This document shows positions 1 to 10,307 of a DNA stretch of 64,000 nt, in pieces. Position 1 is the stretch's first letter, and each line of letters opens with the position of its first letter. Under the pieces are notes generated by a model. That model ran no database searches, was not told the origin of the DNA, and saw only the letters and a list, made by a program, of their open reading frames with translations. This DNA is from Candidatus Amarolinea dominans. GTDB lineage: Bacteria; Chloroflexota; Anaerolineae; SSC4; Amarolineaceae. Made by a program: the position numbers and the translations under genes. The stretch covers positions 209,856-273,855 of the forward strand of contig JADJYJ010000010.1 of the NCBI GenBank assembly GCA_016719785.1, read 5' to 3'.

Positions 1-1
1 G

Positions 2-3000
2 AAGCAAGCCGATCTGTCATCCCCGCGCTGGCCTATAAGATCGGCCCTTTACGTCATCGCCCCAGATGGAGTGGAGGGCGTGATTGGTATTGGGCCCAAA
101 ACCGAGAATCCTTCGGAACGAGAAGTTCGTCTCTTTCCTGTAGGAGTCCCAATGCCGGCTGATTCGGTCCGTTGGCAGTTTTGGGTGGCTCCCAATTTCC
201 GTCTGGTTCCAACCAAAAGCCAAGAAATTCCGGAGATGATCGGGAGCGGGTTGCACGAGTGCCCAGGCAGTACACGCTATGTCATCAAGCGAGCGACCGC
301 ATCCCAGCCAGCGAAGGACACGACCGGGATTGCGGCAGGGATTGCGCGTGTAGAGCGCCCGCCCGACCAGCCCAAAACACGGCAGGGGCAAGCCATCTAT
401 CGCCTGGCGGATGGGCCTTGGGCGAAGTTCAGCGGCTTAGGTCAGACCTGGTTGCAGGATGTCCCGGATTTCAGCATCCTCAATATCCCCAAACGGCGGG
501 CGCTGTTCTTGTTCAGAAAGCCCATCGCCGCGGTGACAGCGGTTGATGATTATGAAGTTCTTACGGATGGGATTTTTGACCTGCGCGCTCTGGGCTGGAA
601 GCCGCAAGCCGCGATATTTATGGATGCACCGCATGAAACCGAAGGGGTTCTGTCACTTTCTCACCATGGGCAGATCATTCCCGTCGAACGAGTCGTGCGG
701 AGCAACATCAATCGTTCCATATGGGCGCCGCCAGGATTTGAGCTGATCAGAGAGCAGCGGGAATGGGGGCCAGGGTTCCACGAGCATATCGCGGCTTTCG
801 GGCATAGTGTTGCACAGGCTGTGCATTCCACTCTGCGCGGCGATCTGTCACAGCTTCCCGATGGCGTCACCCGCATCGAACCGCGCCGGGATGCCCCACT
901 GGCAGGAACAGAACTGATCTTTACGACGCAGCAGGAGCCATTCCGCCAGCAGACGTTGGCGCCCCAGATCAATGATCCGCGCGCAGCGCTTCCGGCTTTC
1001 AAGAGCGTTCGCGTGCCGCAAGGGTCGGTTCTTCGACTGTATCCCAACCACGAGCAGGGCGGAACACCCGTGAATTTGACCGGAAGCCACGACGACCTGA
1101 GTGATCTGCCCTGGACGCCGCGCAGCCTTGCCTTCGGCGAAGCGCCATACGGCGAGGATGGCATTATCTATACGGCGCGTGGACGCAGAGCCGCCGTGGC
1201 GCCCAATGGCTATCAGATTGGGAAAAAGCTAAATGGCGAGTGGCACTATTATGGACCAGGCTACGTCGCAATCGAACAACCCGAGGCCTCGTTGGTTGTC
1301 TCCTCCTACCATGCCGAGCCGCAGCCGATTGTGCCTGCCGCTTCGGAGCGTGGGGCGGCCGGATCACAAGCGGCCACAGCCCGCATCGGCATCGTGGCAG
1401 TGAAGGGCGGGACGACCGGCCTGACGATTATTCGACAGCCCTCCGAGCTGCGCGGCGCCGGCGACGAGCTGCGATTCGGCGGCATGCTGCTGCGACCAGA
1501 CAGATGGTATCATCTCGCGCTTACGTGGGATGGTACGACCCTGTGCCAGATCCTCGACGGGCGCCAGGTGCAGCAGGCAGATCATTCGGAAAAGGATGCC
1601 AACGCCGCTGGGTCGTGGGTTCTGGGCGAGGGCTTCCGCGGCGCTGTTGCGCAAGTGCGGGTGTGGAACAGCGCCCGCCCCCTTGCGCAAATTCGCGACG
1701 ATCGCTATCCATCCACGACCCCGGCCGAGGCGCCGGCCCTGGATCTCTTTGCCCAGGGGTTCGACGCCTGGCAGGCGCCGCCTGATGCCGTCGTCGTCAG
1801 CGCCGATCTGCCCGATGCCCCTGCCGATAGCGTGCTGGTCAGGCAGATGCAGCAGCAGGTAGAGGTTGAGCACCATCAAAACATGCAGGCGGCAAGGAAG
1901 GCTGCCGCCGCCCAGAGCGCGCTGGCCCGTAAGCAGGCGCAGCGAACAGTGGCGCTGGCCCGGCAGCAGGCGCGTCGCGACATTCATATTCGGGGAATCA
2001 AACGACTGGGATTTGTCCTGGGTGGCGCCGAGCGGATCGGCGGTTTGGACTCAATCACCGAACATTATTATCCGACCAACTTGCGGACGACAGATTTGAT
2101 CCTGGGACCAGACGACAGTTGGTACATCAGTTTGGATGGCGGTCTTTGGCATATCAGAAACCAAAACAATGCAACCGATGCGCCGGACTTGCCGAGTCCG
2201 CCTCGAGCGCTCACCTGTGATTTTTCGGGAAATCACACCAAGGCCAAACGCGAGGGCAAGGTCTGGGTTGGCCTCTACTGGATAGAGGCGGACGGGGCCA
2301 TTTGCCGGGCCTGGATTCCGCCAGGGGAGTCCAAACATGATGAGCGGCAGCAGTTGTTTGGTTTTTTTGTCCCTCTGGGCCGTTCCGGCTATTGGGATAT
2401 CGCCCTTGATCCGGAAAAACAAATCCTGTATTGGACAAATGGCTGGGAGCTCTATTGGAGCAATGTCGCGGCTGATGAGCCAAAGACGTTCCAGGTTCTG
2501 CTGCCGCATGTTGCCTCGCCCTTTCCCATCGCCCTGGCGGTTGCCCCGGATGGCTCGCTGCTCTGGCTGGACGCGGAAGATGAGGTGGTGCGTATGTTGC
2601 CCCAAGACAGGATAGAGAAGGCACTGGGGGCCGTCAAGACATTGTACCCAGCACCCAGACCCTCACGCGGACTTGCCGTTTCCCGGTTGGCAGACACGAA
2701 CAATTCTGGGCAGGAAGCGGCTTTCGTCTATTGGGTCGCGGCCGAACGGCGGACCCTGGAAGTGCCCGTCCTCGATACACCCGGCCGGTACATTGACCTG
2801 TACCATGACCTCAAGCATCCCCATTGGCATGGACAGCATGTAGAGATGGTGGCGGTGAATGAATTTGCCGGCGTCCAGTGGACCGCTGCGAGTTTGGGGA
2901 TGACCCCGGACCAGGTGCAAGGGCAAGGCGGCGATGCAAACAGCAAGGTGTTGTCCTTTGGGGCTGGGCAGAGTTCTGACCCGTTAGCAGCGGGCCAAAG

Positions 3001-4141
3001 CGCTCAGCTGCCTGGCCCGGACGATGTTCTTACCTTCGAACCTACCCGCTTCAACCTGCAACAAGGTTGGACGGTTTCGGCTGAACTGATCTGGGAAGGA
3101 ACTGGATCCGATCCTAAGATGCCCATTTGTCTCTACGAACTGGCGACCGATGAGGATGAGGAACGAATTGTCTGCCTGATTGAACCGGATGAGGCAGACA
3201 GCCAGACCGGGATCCCGACCCTGCACCTGCGCTGGAACGGACATGTGCTGACTGGAGAACATAGGGTTCTGTCAGACCGCCGGCTGAGAATCAATGAATT
3301 GCACCGTGTCACCTGGACGCTTGCCAGGAGTGGCCTTGTTTCCACGTTTGTTGATGGCGAGAAAGTGGTCGAAGAACAGATCTCCTTGCCTGCTGGCGCA
3401 ACGGTTTTTGAGAGCCATTCTCTGGGCGCGCCGAATAGCGCCCAAACCCATCAGGAAGTAGCAGGGGCGTTGGTGAATCGTGACGATCCTCAGCGGGTCT
3501 TTGCCGGCTTTCACGGGCGCATCGCCCGCTTTGCTGCCTGGAACTGCACCGTGCCGCAAGCTGCCAACGGATGGGAGCATACTCCCGACCCCGACCCGAC
3601 CTGGGCGCGCAGTCTGGTCACCGTGGAAAGCACACGCCGTTACCTGCACGCCGGCCGCCTTGACGGCAAGGAGCCACCGGTCACGCTGTTTCCGATCGAG
3701 ATGGATGGCGGCTTGAACATTGAAACGGTGCTGGACCAGGCTCATGCCGAGCTGACCCTCGCCCATGCCCAGAAGGCTGCCGTTGAGGAACAAGCCGCCC
3801 ATCTCAAAGCGGTGGCCTTGCAGAATGCACACGCGCAATTAGATGCCGCCACCCAGAATCTGGCCGATGCGCAGGCGCAAGCGGCGGCCGCTGTGTCTGC
3901 CGCGCAAGCGCAGGCGAACCGCGACCAAGCGGATGCTCGCAGCCGAAAGGCCGACGCCGATGCCAGGGCCGAGCGCGACCGGGTCCAGGGCAAGCAGGAT
4001 GCAGATCAGGCCAGGGCAGACGGCCAGCAGCAAGCGGAGACGATGGAAACCCGCGCTGCCGACGCTAAGCGAAACCGGATCGCCGACGCCAACCGGCGCC
4101 GTTCCGATGCGCAAAGCCGGCTAGACGACGCGCGCAGGTAG
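2..4141 (+). CDS. Giant LamG / beta-propeller / coiled-coil protein, 5' partial
   Basis: The reading frame is open to the left edge of the window, so the true start is probably outside; the first usable internal start is GTG at 71, giving 1356 residues. Counting from there, a concanavalin/LamG-like sandwich lies at about 400-560 (RWYHLALTWDG), followed by a charged Ala/Gln/Arg-rich helix at about 590-640, then a propeller-like region with LYWTNGWELYWSN, a second LamG-like domain at about 980-1180, and a final 140-residue Ala/Asp/Arg/Gln coiled coil (DQARADGQQQAE). No signal peptide is visible in the part seen. The role is unknown. Two carbohydrate- or protein-binding sandwiches and a long coil suggest a structural or adhesion protein. 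There is no recognised operon partner; the kinase gene begins 123 bases downstream. Confidence 0.7.
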   Translation, partial: KQADLSSPRWPIRSALYVIAPDGVEGVIGIGPKTENPSEREVRLFPVGVPMPADSVRWQFWVAPNFRLVPTKSQEIPEMIGSGLHECPGSTRYVIKRATASQPAKDTTGIAAGIARVERPPDQPKTRQGQAIYRLADGPWAKFSGLGQTWLQDVPDFSILNIPKRRALFLFRKPIAAVTAVDDYEVLTDGIFDLRALGWKPQAAIFMDAPHETEGVLSLSHHGQIIPVERVVRSNINRSIWAPPGFELIREQREWGPGFHEHIAAFGHSVAQAVHSTLRGDLSQLPDGVTRIEPRRDAPLAGTELIFTTQQEPFRQQTLAPQINDPRAALPAFKSVRVPQGSVLRLYPNHEQGGTPVNLTGSHDDLSDLPWTPRSLAFGEAPYGEDGIIYTARGRRAAVAPNGYQIGKKLNGEWHYYGPGYVAIEQPEASLVVSSYHAEPQPIVPAASERGAAGSQAATARIGIVAVKGGTTGLTIIRQPSELRGAGDELRFGGMLLRPDRWYHLALTWDGTTLCQILDGRQVQQADHSEKDANAAGSWVLGEGFRGAVAQVRVWNSARPLAQIRDDRYPSTTPAEAPALDLFAQGFDAWQAPPDAVVVSADLPDAPADSVLVRQMQQQVEVEHHQNMQAARKAAAAQSALARKQAQRTVALARQQARRDIHIRGIKRLGFVLGGAERIGGLDSITEHYYPTNLRTTDLILGPDDSWYISLDGGLWHIRNQNNATDAPDLPSPPRALTCDFSGNHTKAKREGKVWVGLYWIEADGAICRAWIPPGESKHDERQQLFGFFVPLGRSGYWDIALDPEKQILYWTNGWELYWSNVAADEPKTFQVLLPHVASPFPIALAVAPDGSLLWLDAEDEVVRMLPQDRIEKALGAVKTLYPAPRPSRGLAVSRLADTNNSGQEAAFVYWVAAERRTLEVPVLDTPGRYIDLYHDLKHPHWHGQHVEMVAVNEFAGVQWTAASLGMTPDQVQGQGGDANSKVLSFGAGQSSDPLAAGQSAQLPGPDDVLTFEPTRFNLQQGWTVSAELIWEGTGSDPKMPICLYELATDEDEERIVCLIEPDEADSQTGIPTLHLRWNGHVLTGEHRVLSDRRLRINELHRVTWTLARSGLVSTFVDGEKVVEEQISLPAGATVFESHSLGAPNSAQTHQEVAGALVNRDDPQRVFAGFHGRIARFAAWNCTVPQAANGWEHTPDPDPTWARSLVTVESTRRYLHAGRLDGKEPPVTLFPIEMDGGLNIETVLDQAHAELTLAHAQKAAVEEQAAHLKAVALQNAHAQLDAATQNLADAQAQAAAAVSAAQAQANRDQADARSRKADADARAERDRVQGKQDADQARADGQQQAETMETRAADAKRNRIADANRRRSDAQSRLDDARR

Positions 4142-4264
4142 TATGGCGATCGAGACCGCAATCGTTTGAATGAGCCAATGGATTCCAAGTGTCACAGCAC
4201 TCGATTTGACAATCCCGTTGACCGAGAGTAAATTGCGCCTGTCTCCCGGGTGAAAAGGGGGCGC

Positions 4265-6148
4265 ATGGTGTTGAAATTACCTCGTATCTCGACGGACCAG
4301 CGGGTGGCGCTGCTCTACGCGGCCTTCGGCGGGCTCTGGATCGCGCTGTCGGATCGTATTCTGGCGACGTTGGCGCGCGATGTGGCCGCGCTAACAATCA
4401 TGCAGACCTACAAGGGCTGGGCCTTTGTGGTCATCAGCGCTGCTTTGATCTATTCGCTGCTCAGGCGCGATCTGGCGCTGCGCAACCGCGCCGAAAACAC
4501 GCTGCGCGCCAGCGAACGGGCTTATCAAACTCTCGCCAACATCTCTCCCGTTGGCATCTTTCGCACCGATCCTGACGGCGCCACCACCTACGTCAATCCC
4601 ATGTGGAGCGAAATCACCGGGCTGTTGCAGGACAAGGCGTTGGGCGACGGCTGGCTGGCGGCGGTCCACCCAGACGATCAAGAGAAGCTGCGCCGGGACT
4701 GGCAGGAATCAACGGCGCAGCAGAAACCCTCTTTTTCGGATTATCGGTTTGTGCGGTCAGATGGGACGATGGCCTGGGTGATGGGACAGGCGACGCCTGA
4801 GATCGCTGCCGATGGTCAGATCACGGGCTATGTGGGCACGATTACCGACATCACCGAACGCAAACAGCATGAGGAGGCCGTGCATCGCCGCGCGGAAGAG
4901 TTTGCCGCCCTGTACGAGGTTGGGCGTGAGACTACGGCCCAAACCGATCTGCCCCGCCTGCTCGAAACCATCACCCAACAGTCGGCGCGCCTGCTCAAGG
5001 CGTCAGATGCGACGATTTACCTGTACGATGCAGCGAAAGACGAGTTGGAACTGGCCGCCGCCAACGCCTACGCGCTGCCGCGTGGTTCACGCTTTCCCGT
5101 GAGCCAGGGCATCTCCGGCGCGGTGATTCGCGAGCGCCAGGCGAAGATCGTCGACGACTACCGCACGTGGAGCAGCCGCCGATCCGAATTGCAGCATGTT
5201 GACCTGCGCGCCGTGGCCCTGGTGCCCTTGATTCATCGGGAGGAGATCATCGGTGCGTTGGCTGTCGCTGAAATCGGCAATGACCGAAAGTACACGGCGG
5301 CCGACACGCGCCTGTTGGAGCTGCTGGCCTCACAGGCCGCGAGTGCCATTCAGAATGCGCGACTGCGCGCCGAACTGGAGACCTACAACAGGGAACTGGA
5401 GGCGCGCGTGGCGCAGCGCACCGAGGAATTGAGCGATGCGCTGCTGCAAGCGCAGGACGCCGACCGGTTGAAGTCGGTTTTTCTGGCCACCATGTCGCAT
5501 GAACTGCGCACGCCGCTCAACTCGATCATCGGCTTTAGCGGCATTCTCCTGCAGGGGCTGGCGGGGCCGCTCAACGCGGAGCAGAGCAAACAGCTGGGCA
5601 TGGTGCGCGACAGCGCCCGTCACCTGCTGGCGCTGATCAACGATGTGCTGGACATTTCCAAGATCGAAGCCGGGCAGTTGCGCGTGGAACGCGCGCCGTT
5701 TGCCATGCGCAGCGTCATCGAGAGCGCCGTGCGCGCGGTGTCGCCGCTGGCGCAGAAAAAGGAACTGGCGCTCCACCAAGTCATAGCTGCTGAGGTGGGC
5801 GACATCTGCAGCGACCGGCGCCGCGTCGAACAAATTCTGCTCAACTTGCTCAGCAACGCGATCAAGTTCACGGAGCAGGGCGGGGTGCGGCTGGAATGCC
5901 GGGTGCAGGGAAAGTGGCTGGATACGAGCGTGAGCGACAGCGGCATGGGCATCCGCCCGGAAGACCTGGGCAGTCTCTTCGAGCCGTTTCGCCAGTTGGA
6001 GACCGGCCTGAATCGCCGGCATGAGGGCACCGGGCTGGGCCTGGCGATCTGTAAGAACCTGGTGCGCTTGCTGGGCGGTGAAATTCACGTCGAGAGCGAA
6101 TGGGGCAAGGGCAGCGTCTTCACCTTCATGCTGCCCCTGGACGCGTAA
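4265..6148 (+). CDS. Membrane sensor histidine kinase (2 TM, PAS, GAF, HisKA, HATPase)
   Basis: A two-component sensor kinase of 627 residues. Two membrane helices lie near residues 13-30 and 50-68, so almost nothing is exposed outside the cell. A PAS domain follows (about 85-205), then a GAF domain (about 220-360), a helical linker, and the dimerisation domain with the phospho-accepting histidine in SHELRTPLN (His412). The ATPase domain shows NLLSNAIKF (N box), DSGMGI (G1) and GTGLGLAI (G2). ATG 4265 is preferred over GTG 4250 because the AAAAGGGG purine run (4253-4260) then serves as ribosome site. Sensing is presumably through PAS/GAF ligands rather than an extracellular domain. The response regulator starts 8 bases after the stop and is the obvious partner. 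Confidence 0.93.
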   Translation: MVLKLPRISTDQRVALLYAAFGGLWIALSDRILATLARDVAALTIMQTYKGWAFVVISAALIYSLLRRDLALRNRAENTLRASERAYQTLANISPVGIFRTDPDGATTYVNPMWSEITGLLQDKALGDGWLAAVHPDDQEKLRRDWQESTAQQKPSFSDYRFVRSDGTMAWVMGQATPEIAADGQITGYVGTITDITERKQHEEAVHRRAEEFAALYEVGRETTAQTDLPRLLETITQQSARLLKASDATIYLYDAAKDELELAAANAYALPRGSRFPVSQGISGAVIRERQAKIVDDYRTWSSRRSELQHVDLRAVALVPLIHREEIIGALAVAEIGNDRKYTAADTRLLELLASQAASAIQNARLRAELETYNRELEARVAQRTEELSDALLQAQDADRLKSVFLATMSHELRTPLNSIIGFSGILLQGLAGPLNAEQSKQLGMVRDSARHLLALINDVLDISKIEAGQLRVERAPFAMRSVIESAVRAVSPLAQKKELALHQVIAAEVGDICSDRRRVEQILLNLLSNAIKFTEQGGVRLECRVQGKWLDTSVSDSGMGIRPEDLGSLFEPFRQLETGLNRRHEGTGLGLAICKNLVRLLGGEIHVESEWGKGSVFTFMLPLDA

Positions 6149-6156
6149 GGAGCCAC

Positions 6157-6549
6157 ATGGCAAACATCCTGGTGATCGAAGACAACGAACAGAACCTCTA
6201 CCTGACCACTTTCATTTTGGAACGGCGCGGCCATCGGGTGACTGCGGCGCGCGACGGCCGCCAGGGCATTCAACTGGCGCAAGAACTGTGCCCCGCGCTC
6301 ATGCTGCTGGACATTCAACTGCCCGTGATGGACGGCTACGCGGTGGCCGAAGCGCTGCGCAGGAACCCCGCGCTGACGCACATTCCCATCGTGGCCGTCA
6401 CCTCCTATGCGATGGCCGGCGACCGTGAGCGCATCCTGGCCGCGGGCTGTAACGGTTACATCGAAAAACCGATCAATCCCGAAACTTTCATGACCGAAGT
6501 CGAGTCGTTCTTGTCGGCGACAGAGATTCCCCTCGCAGGGGTGGATTGA
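6157..6549 (+). CDS. Single-domain response regulator (CheY/DivK-like)
   Basis: A stand-alone receiver domain of 130 residues with no output domain. The acidic pair E8-D9, phospho-acceptor D52 (MLLDIQLP), the conserved Thr in VAVTSYA and the Lys in IEKPI are all present, so it should accept phosphate from the kinase encoded immediately upstream. ATG 6157 follows AAGGAG at 6147-6152, which overlaps the kinase stop region, indicating translational coupling. Receivers of this kind (DivK or CheY type) act by protein-protein contact, often with a second kinase or a motor; the target is not encoded here. The transcription unit ends at the hairpin at 6735. Confidence 0.92.
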   Translation: MANILVIEDNEQNLYLTTFILERRGHRVTAARDGRQGIQLAQELCPALMLLDIQLPVMDGYAVAEALRRNPALTHIPIVAVTSYAMAGDRERILAAGCNGYIEKPINPETFMTEVESFLSATEIPLAGVD

Positions 6550-6734
6550 GAGGGCAACCTCGGAGGCACACAACGCCGTCTGCGATGTCCATTGGCCCCT
6601 GCGAGGGTTGTTCGCCGAAAAATTGGCCAACCTTGCGCAGGCCCGCCGGGTAAGGAGCGGGTGTCGGGGAGGGTGATTTCGGCTTGCCCGGCGCTGTGTG
6701 GTGCAGCCAGCCTGCGCAAGGGGAGGACGCTAGA

Positions 6735-6774
6735 CAGGCGTCGGCTGATCCAACGATCAGCCGACGCCTGTTTT
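6735..6774 (+). terminator. Strong intrinsic terminator after the kinase/receiver pair
   Basis: Perfect 16-bp inverted repeat (6735-6750 and 6755-6770) with a CAAC loop, followed by TTTT at 6771-6774. It ends two bases before the stop of the convergent minus-strand gene and may also stop that transcript, although there is no T-run on the minus side. Confidence 0.9.
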
Positions 6775-6776
6775 CA

Positions 6777-9700
6777 TCATCTGACGATCACGGGAAACCA
6801 GTAGTTGCGCGGCGGCGGGAGGGGTGTGGCTGTGGGGCTGGGCGTCACCGTGGGGGTCTCGGTGGGCGTGGGTGACGGTGTCAGCGTGGGGGTTGGGGTG
6901 ATGGTCGCCGTAGGGCTAGGCGTGACCGTCGGCGTGTGGGTCGGCGTCAACGTGGGGGTGGCCGTTGGCGTCGGTGTGCGCGTGGGCGTATGGGTCGGTG
7001 TGGGGGTGTTCGTGGGCGTCGGCGTTGGCGTGGGTGGCGGCGGCGGCACCTCGTACTTGATGATCGCGCCGTTGACGCCCACCGCCCAGCCGGTCGTCGC
7101 ATCCACCATGTCCAGCCACAGCAGATGATCGCTGACCGGGCTGGTCTGGCCGTTCCAGGTGGCGCCGCCGTTGTCGGTGAAGCGGATCGTGCCATTGTTG
7201 CCTACGGCCCAACCGAAGTTGGTATCGGCAAACGACACATTGTTGAGATCAGCCGTGACGCCGCTCGCCTGTGTGACCCAGTTGTCGCCGGCGTTGGTCG
7301 TATGCATGATGACGCCGTTCGTGCCGACGATCCAGCCGGTGTAGGCATCCCTGAAGTCCACGCTGTACAGATCACCGTTGCTGCCGGGGTAGCGGCGAAT
7401 CCAGCTCGCGCCGCCGTCGGCGCTAGTGACAAACGAATCGTACAGCGTGGCGCCATAGACGGCCGTGTGCGTGCCATAGCTCAGGTCACGGATGTTGACG
7501 GCCATGTTGGCCTGAGAGAACTGCCAGGTGACGCCGCCGTCGCTGGTGCGGAAGACGAAGCCCTCCTTGCCCACGGTCATGACATGGTTGTTGTCGTACC
7601 CTTCGACCACCCACAGGAATCCGGTGTGGATGTTACCGTCGCCATCTTTGACGAATTGGCGCGTCCAACTGGCGCCGCCATCCGTGGTGCGCAGCAGCGC
7701 GCCGAAGCGGCCGGCCACCCATCCGGTTTGATCATTTTCCGGGAATTTGACGCCCCGCAGCCAGGCCGGCGGCAGGCCCGGGTCGAGCTGTCGCGCCGGG
7801 CTGGGCACGTAGCTCCAGGTCGCGCCGCCATCCGTGGTCTTGACGATCGCGCCTTCCTCGCCCACCACGTAGGCATGGTTGGCATCCACCGCATCCACCC
7901 CCTTGAATTCGGTGACGCCGAACGGCGCGGCAATGGCCATGTCCGCGCTGCCCTGTTTGTGCAGGATGAAATGCCCGGCGCCGGCGGTCCACACCTCGTC
8001 ATCGGCCGGCGCGGACAGCGCCGCGATGGCGGTGGTCACGCCCGATTCGATGGCAGTCCAGTTGGCGCCGCCGTTGGTGGTGCGACGCATACGCCCATCC
8101 ACGCCCGCGATCCAGCCGTTCTGCGACGAGGAGAAGGCGACCGCGTTCAGATCGAAGTCGGTCAGATACAGCAGATTCCACGCTGCGCCGCCGTTGGTGG
8201 TGCGCAGCGCCACGCCGCCCTTGCCAACCACCCAGCCGTTCTGTGCATCGGCGAACGCGATGCTGTTGAGGTTGACCCAGGCCGGGGCCGGATTGCTCTG
8301 GCTGGTCCAGGTGGCGCCGCCGTTGCTGGTGACGATCATCGCGCCCTGGTTGCCAACGACCCAGGCGTGTTGACTGTCCAGCGCGGCCAGCGCTTGCCAG
8401 TCGGTGTTGAGCGGGCTGCTCTGCGAGGTCCACGCGCCGCCGCCGCCGTTGGTAGTGCGCAGGATCGTGTTGGCTTCGCCCACGGCCCAACCGCTGTTGG
8501 CGTCGGTCATCACCAGGTCCCTGAGCCGCTGCGTGGTCGGCGTGGTCTGCCGGGTCCAGCCCTGCCCGCCGTTGATGGTGCGCCAGATGCTGCCGTTGGC
8601 GCCGGCCGCCCAACCGTTGCTGGCGTCCACGAAATCCACGGCTTCCATGTCGTCGGCCGGCGCCAGGCGGCTGAAGGCCCAGGTTTGCCCGTTGACGGTG
8701 CGCACCACCTGCCCGCTGTTACCCACGGCCCAGCCGGTCAGTGAATCAATGAATTCGATGTCGTTCAGGTGCGCCAGGTCGCTGCCGTACCACTGCGTGC
8801 GCCAGGTACCCTGCGGCGGGGTTGGCGTTGATGTGGGTGTCCTGGTGGGCGTTGGGGTGATGGTCGGTGTTTGCGTCGGCGTCGGGCTGGGGCCGGCCGT
8901 CGGGGTGTCGGTCGCGGTGGCGGTGGGGCCGCTGGTCGGCGTTGCGGTCACGGTGCCGGAGGGCGACGGCGTGGGGGTATTGCCGGCCGGGCCGCCGTAG
9001 CTCAGGATCTTGCCGTCGTGCGTCACCGCCCAGCCGTGCGTGGCGTCCACGAAATCTACTTCCCAGACAAAGCCGGTGTCTGGCATGGCGACGCGCGTCC
9101 AGGAAGCGCCGTTGCTGGTGTGATAGATGCGGCCATCGCTGTCATCCCTGCCGCCGACGGCCCAGCCCTCGGACGCGTTCAACATCTCGATGTCGTAGAA
9201 GGTGGTGTAATAGAGATCGTCGGGAAAGGTGCCGGTCAACTGCGTGGTCCAACCGTTGCCCGCGTTGTTGGTGTAGTAGATGGCGCCGTGCTGGCCTGCC
9301 ACCCAGCCAGCGTTGACATCCATGAAACTCAAGCCGAGCAGGTCATGCGCGGGCGCAAAGCGCCGCCCCCATGACACGCCCTGATCGTTGGAGTAGACCA
9401 GGCTGGCGCCGTTGCCTGCGCCGTAGCAGGTGTAGCCGAAGCACTGGAATTCCCAAACGACCACGCTGCCGCCGGGGAAGAACTCGGTCCAGTAGCGGCC
9501 GCCGTCGGCCGAGCGGAATGAACTGCCATCGGTGCCGCCGGCCAGCACGATCTGGTCGGTCACGTAGTAGGCGCTGTAGAGGTAGCCGCCGTAGTCCGGG
9601 GCGACCCCGCGCACGGACCAGGTCAGCCCGCCGTCGGTGGTGCGGCTGGCCTGGCCCGTGGTGCCCACGATGATACAGCGCAGCGCATCCAGGCAGTCAA

Positions 9701-10025
9701 TGCCGCCCTGCCAGCCGCTGACGGTATCAGGCAGGGTCAGGCGTTCCCAATCCACGCCGCCGTTGGTGGTCTTGAGCACATAGGGATTGCCGTTGTAGCC
9801 CCAGTCCGGGCCGCCGACGGCGTAGCCGACCTGGGTGTTGATCATTTTCAGCCCGCGCAGGGTGATGCCGGGCGGCGCCCAGTATTGAATCTGCCAGTCG
9901 CTGGTGGGCGCGCGGCCGGCCGCTTCTGGCGCAGCCTGCGTGGCGGCTGTGGAGAATCCACTGATACCCATGAGAAGGGCCAGCGCGCTAATCAGCGCCA
10001 GGGTGAGAAGGTGACGTTGTTTCAT
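6777..10025 (-). CDS. Secreted Ycf48-like / BNR-repeat multi-propeller protein
   Basis: A 1082-residue exported protein. The N-terminus has a signal peptide (MKQRHLLTLALISALALLM, cleavage near STAATQA). The body is built of many 40-50 residue blades of the photosystem II assembly factor Ycf48/BNR type, with recurring GWAVG, RTTNGG and TWxxQ patterns. A Thr/Pro linker (TPTPTRTPTSTPTPP) divides it into a first propeller of about 340 residues and a larger second part, and a further Thr/Pro stretch precedes the C-terminal end NYWFPVIVR. Ycf48-like repeats in non-photosynthetic bacteria are typically extracellular binding scaffolds. Ligand and role are unknown. It stands alone on the minus strand. 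Confidence 0.85.
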   Translation of the reverse strand: MKQRHLLTLALISALALLMGISGFSTAATQAAPEAAGRAPTSDWQIQYWAPPGITLRGLKMINTQVGYAVGGPDWGYNGNPYVLKTTNGGVDWERLTLPDTVSGWQGGIDCLDALRCIIVGTTGQASRTTDGGLTWSVRGVAPDYGGYLYSAYYVTDQIVLAGGTDGSSFRSADGGRYWTEFFPGGSVVVWEFQCFGYTCYGAGNGASLVYSNDQGVSWGRRFAPAHDLLGLSFMDVNAGWVAGQHGAIYYTNNAGNGWTTQLTGTFPDDLYYTTFYDIEMLNASEGWAVGGRDDSDGRIYHTSNGASWTRVAMPDTGFVWEVDFVDATHGWAVTHDGKILSYGGPAGNTPTPSPSGTVTATPTSGPTATATDTPTAGPSPTPTQTPTITPTPTRTPTSTPTPPQGTWRTQWYGSDLAHLNDIEFIDSLTGWAVGNSGQVVRTVNGQTWAFSRLAPADDMEAVDFVDASNGWAAGANGSIWRTINGGQGWTRQTTPTTQRLRDLVMTDANSGWAVGEANTILRTTNGGGGAWTSQSSPLNTDWQALAALDSQHAWVVGNQGAMIVTSNGGATWTSQSNPAPAWVNLNSIAFADAQNGWVVGKGGVALRTTNGGAAWNLLYLTDFDLNAVAFSSSQNGWIAGVDGRMRRTTNGGANWTAIESGVTTAIAALSAPADDEVWTAGAGHFILHKQGSADMAIAAPFGVTEFKGVDAVDANHAYVVGEEGAIVKTTDGGATWSYVPSPARQLDPGLPPAWLRGVKFPENDQTGWVAGRFGALLRTTDGGASWTRQFVKDGDGNIHTGFLWVVEGYDNNHVMTVGKEGFVFRTSDGGVTWQFSQANMAVNIRDLSYGTHTAVYGATLYDSFVTSADGGASWIRRYPGSNGDLYSVDFRDAYTGWIVGTNGVIMHTTNAGDNWVTQASGVTADLNNVSFADTNFGWAVGNNGTIRFTDNGGATWNGQTSPVSDHLLWLDMVDATTGWAVGVNGAIIKYEVPPPPPTPTPTPTNTPTPTHTPTRTPTPTATPTLTPTHTPTVTPSPTATITPTPTLTPSPTPTETPTVTPSPTATPLPPPRNYWFPVIVR

Positions 10026-10307
10026 GCGGTGATGTGAGGTCCTTTATGAATGCTCGGAGCTGAATGCTCAGCGTTGATTGACAGCAACTGAATGCCAACC
10101 TGGGAGTGTCTGAAGGTAAATTGTGACAGGGAGTAACTGCTCAGCCAGGCAGTGAGAATGGTCTCGATAGCGCCCGGGGGGCCGCCTGAGCAGTTACGAC
10201 GGGGAGCAAAGACGCCTTGCGCAATCTGTGCCCATTCGGCGAGTATACGTGGCCAAGATGAAATTCCGATGAAAACGCCTCTCCGCCAGGTGACAGTTTG
10301 TTCAACT
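10026..10307. other. Intergenic region with a long-range inverted repeat
   Basis: No gene seen. A 12-bp perfect inverted repeat, GTAACTGCTCAG at 10133-10144 and its complement at 10186-10197, encloses 41 bases and could form a long hairpin or mark a small non-coding mobile or REP-like element. The rest would carry the promoter of the minus-strand propeller gene, which I could not assign with confidence. Confidence 0.5.

Noticed and set aside
6936..8744. 602-residue open frame on the plus strand
   Set aside because: Antisense to the Ycf48-like gene; biased composition of Gly/Arg/Val and no domain or ribosome site.
8817..8990. Thr/Pro-coding minisatellite as a mobile or CRISPR-like repeat
   Set aside because: Irregular and in frame with the secreted protein's linker; it is a low-complexity linker.
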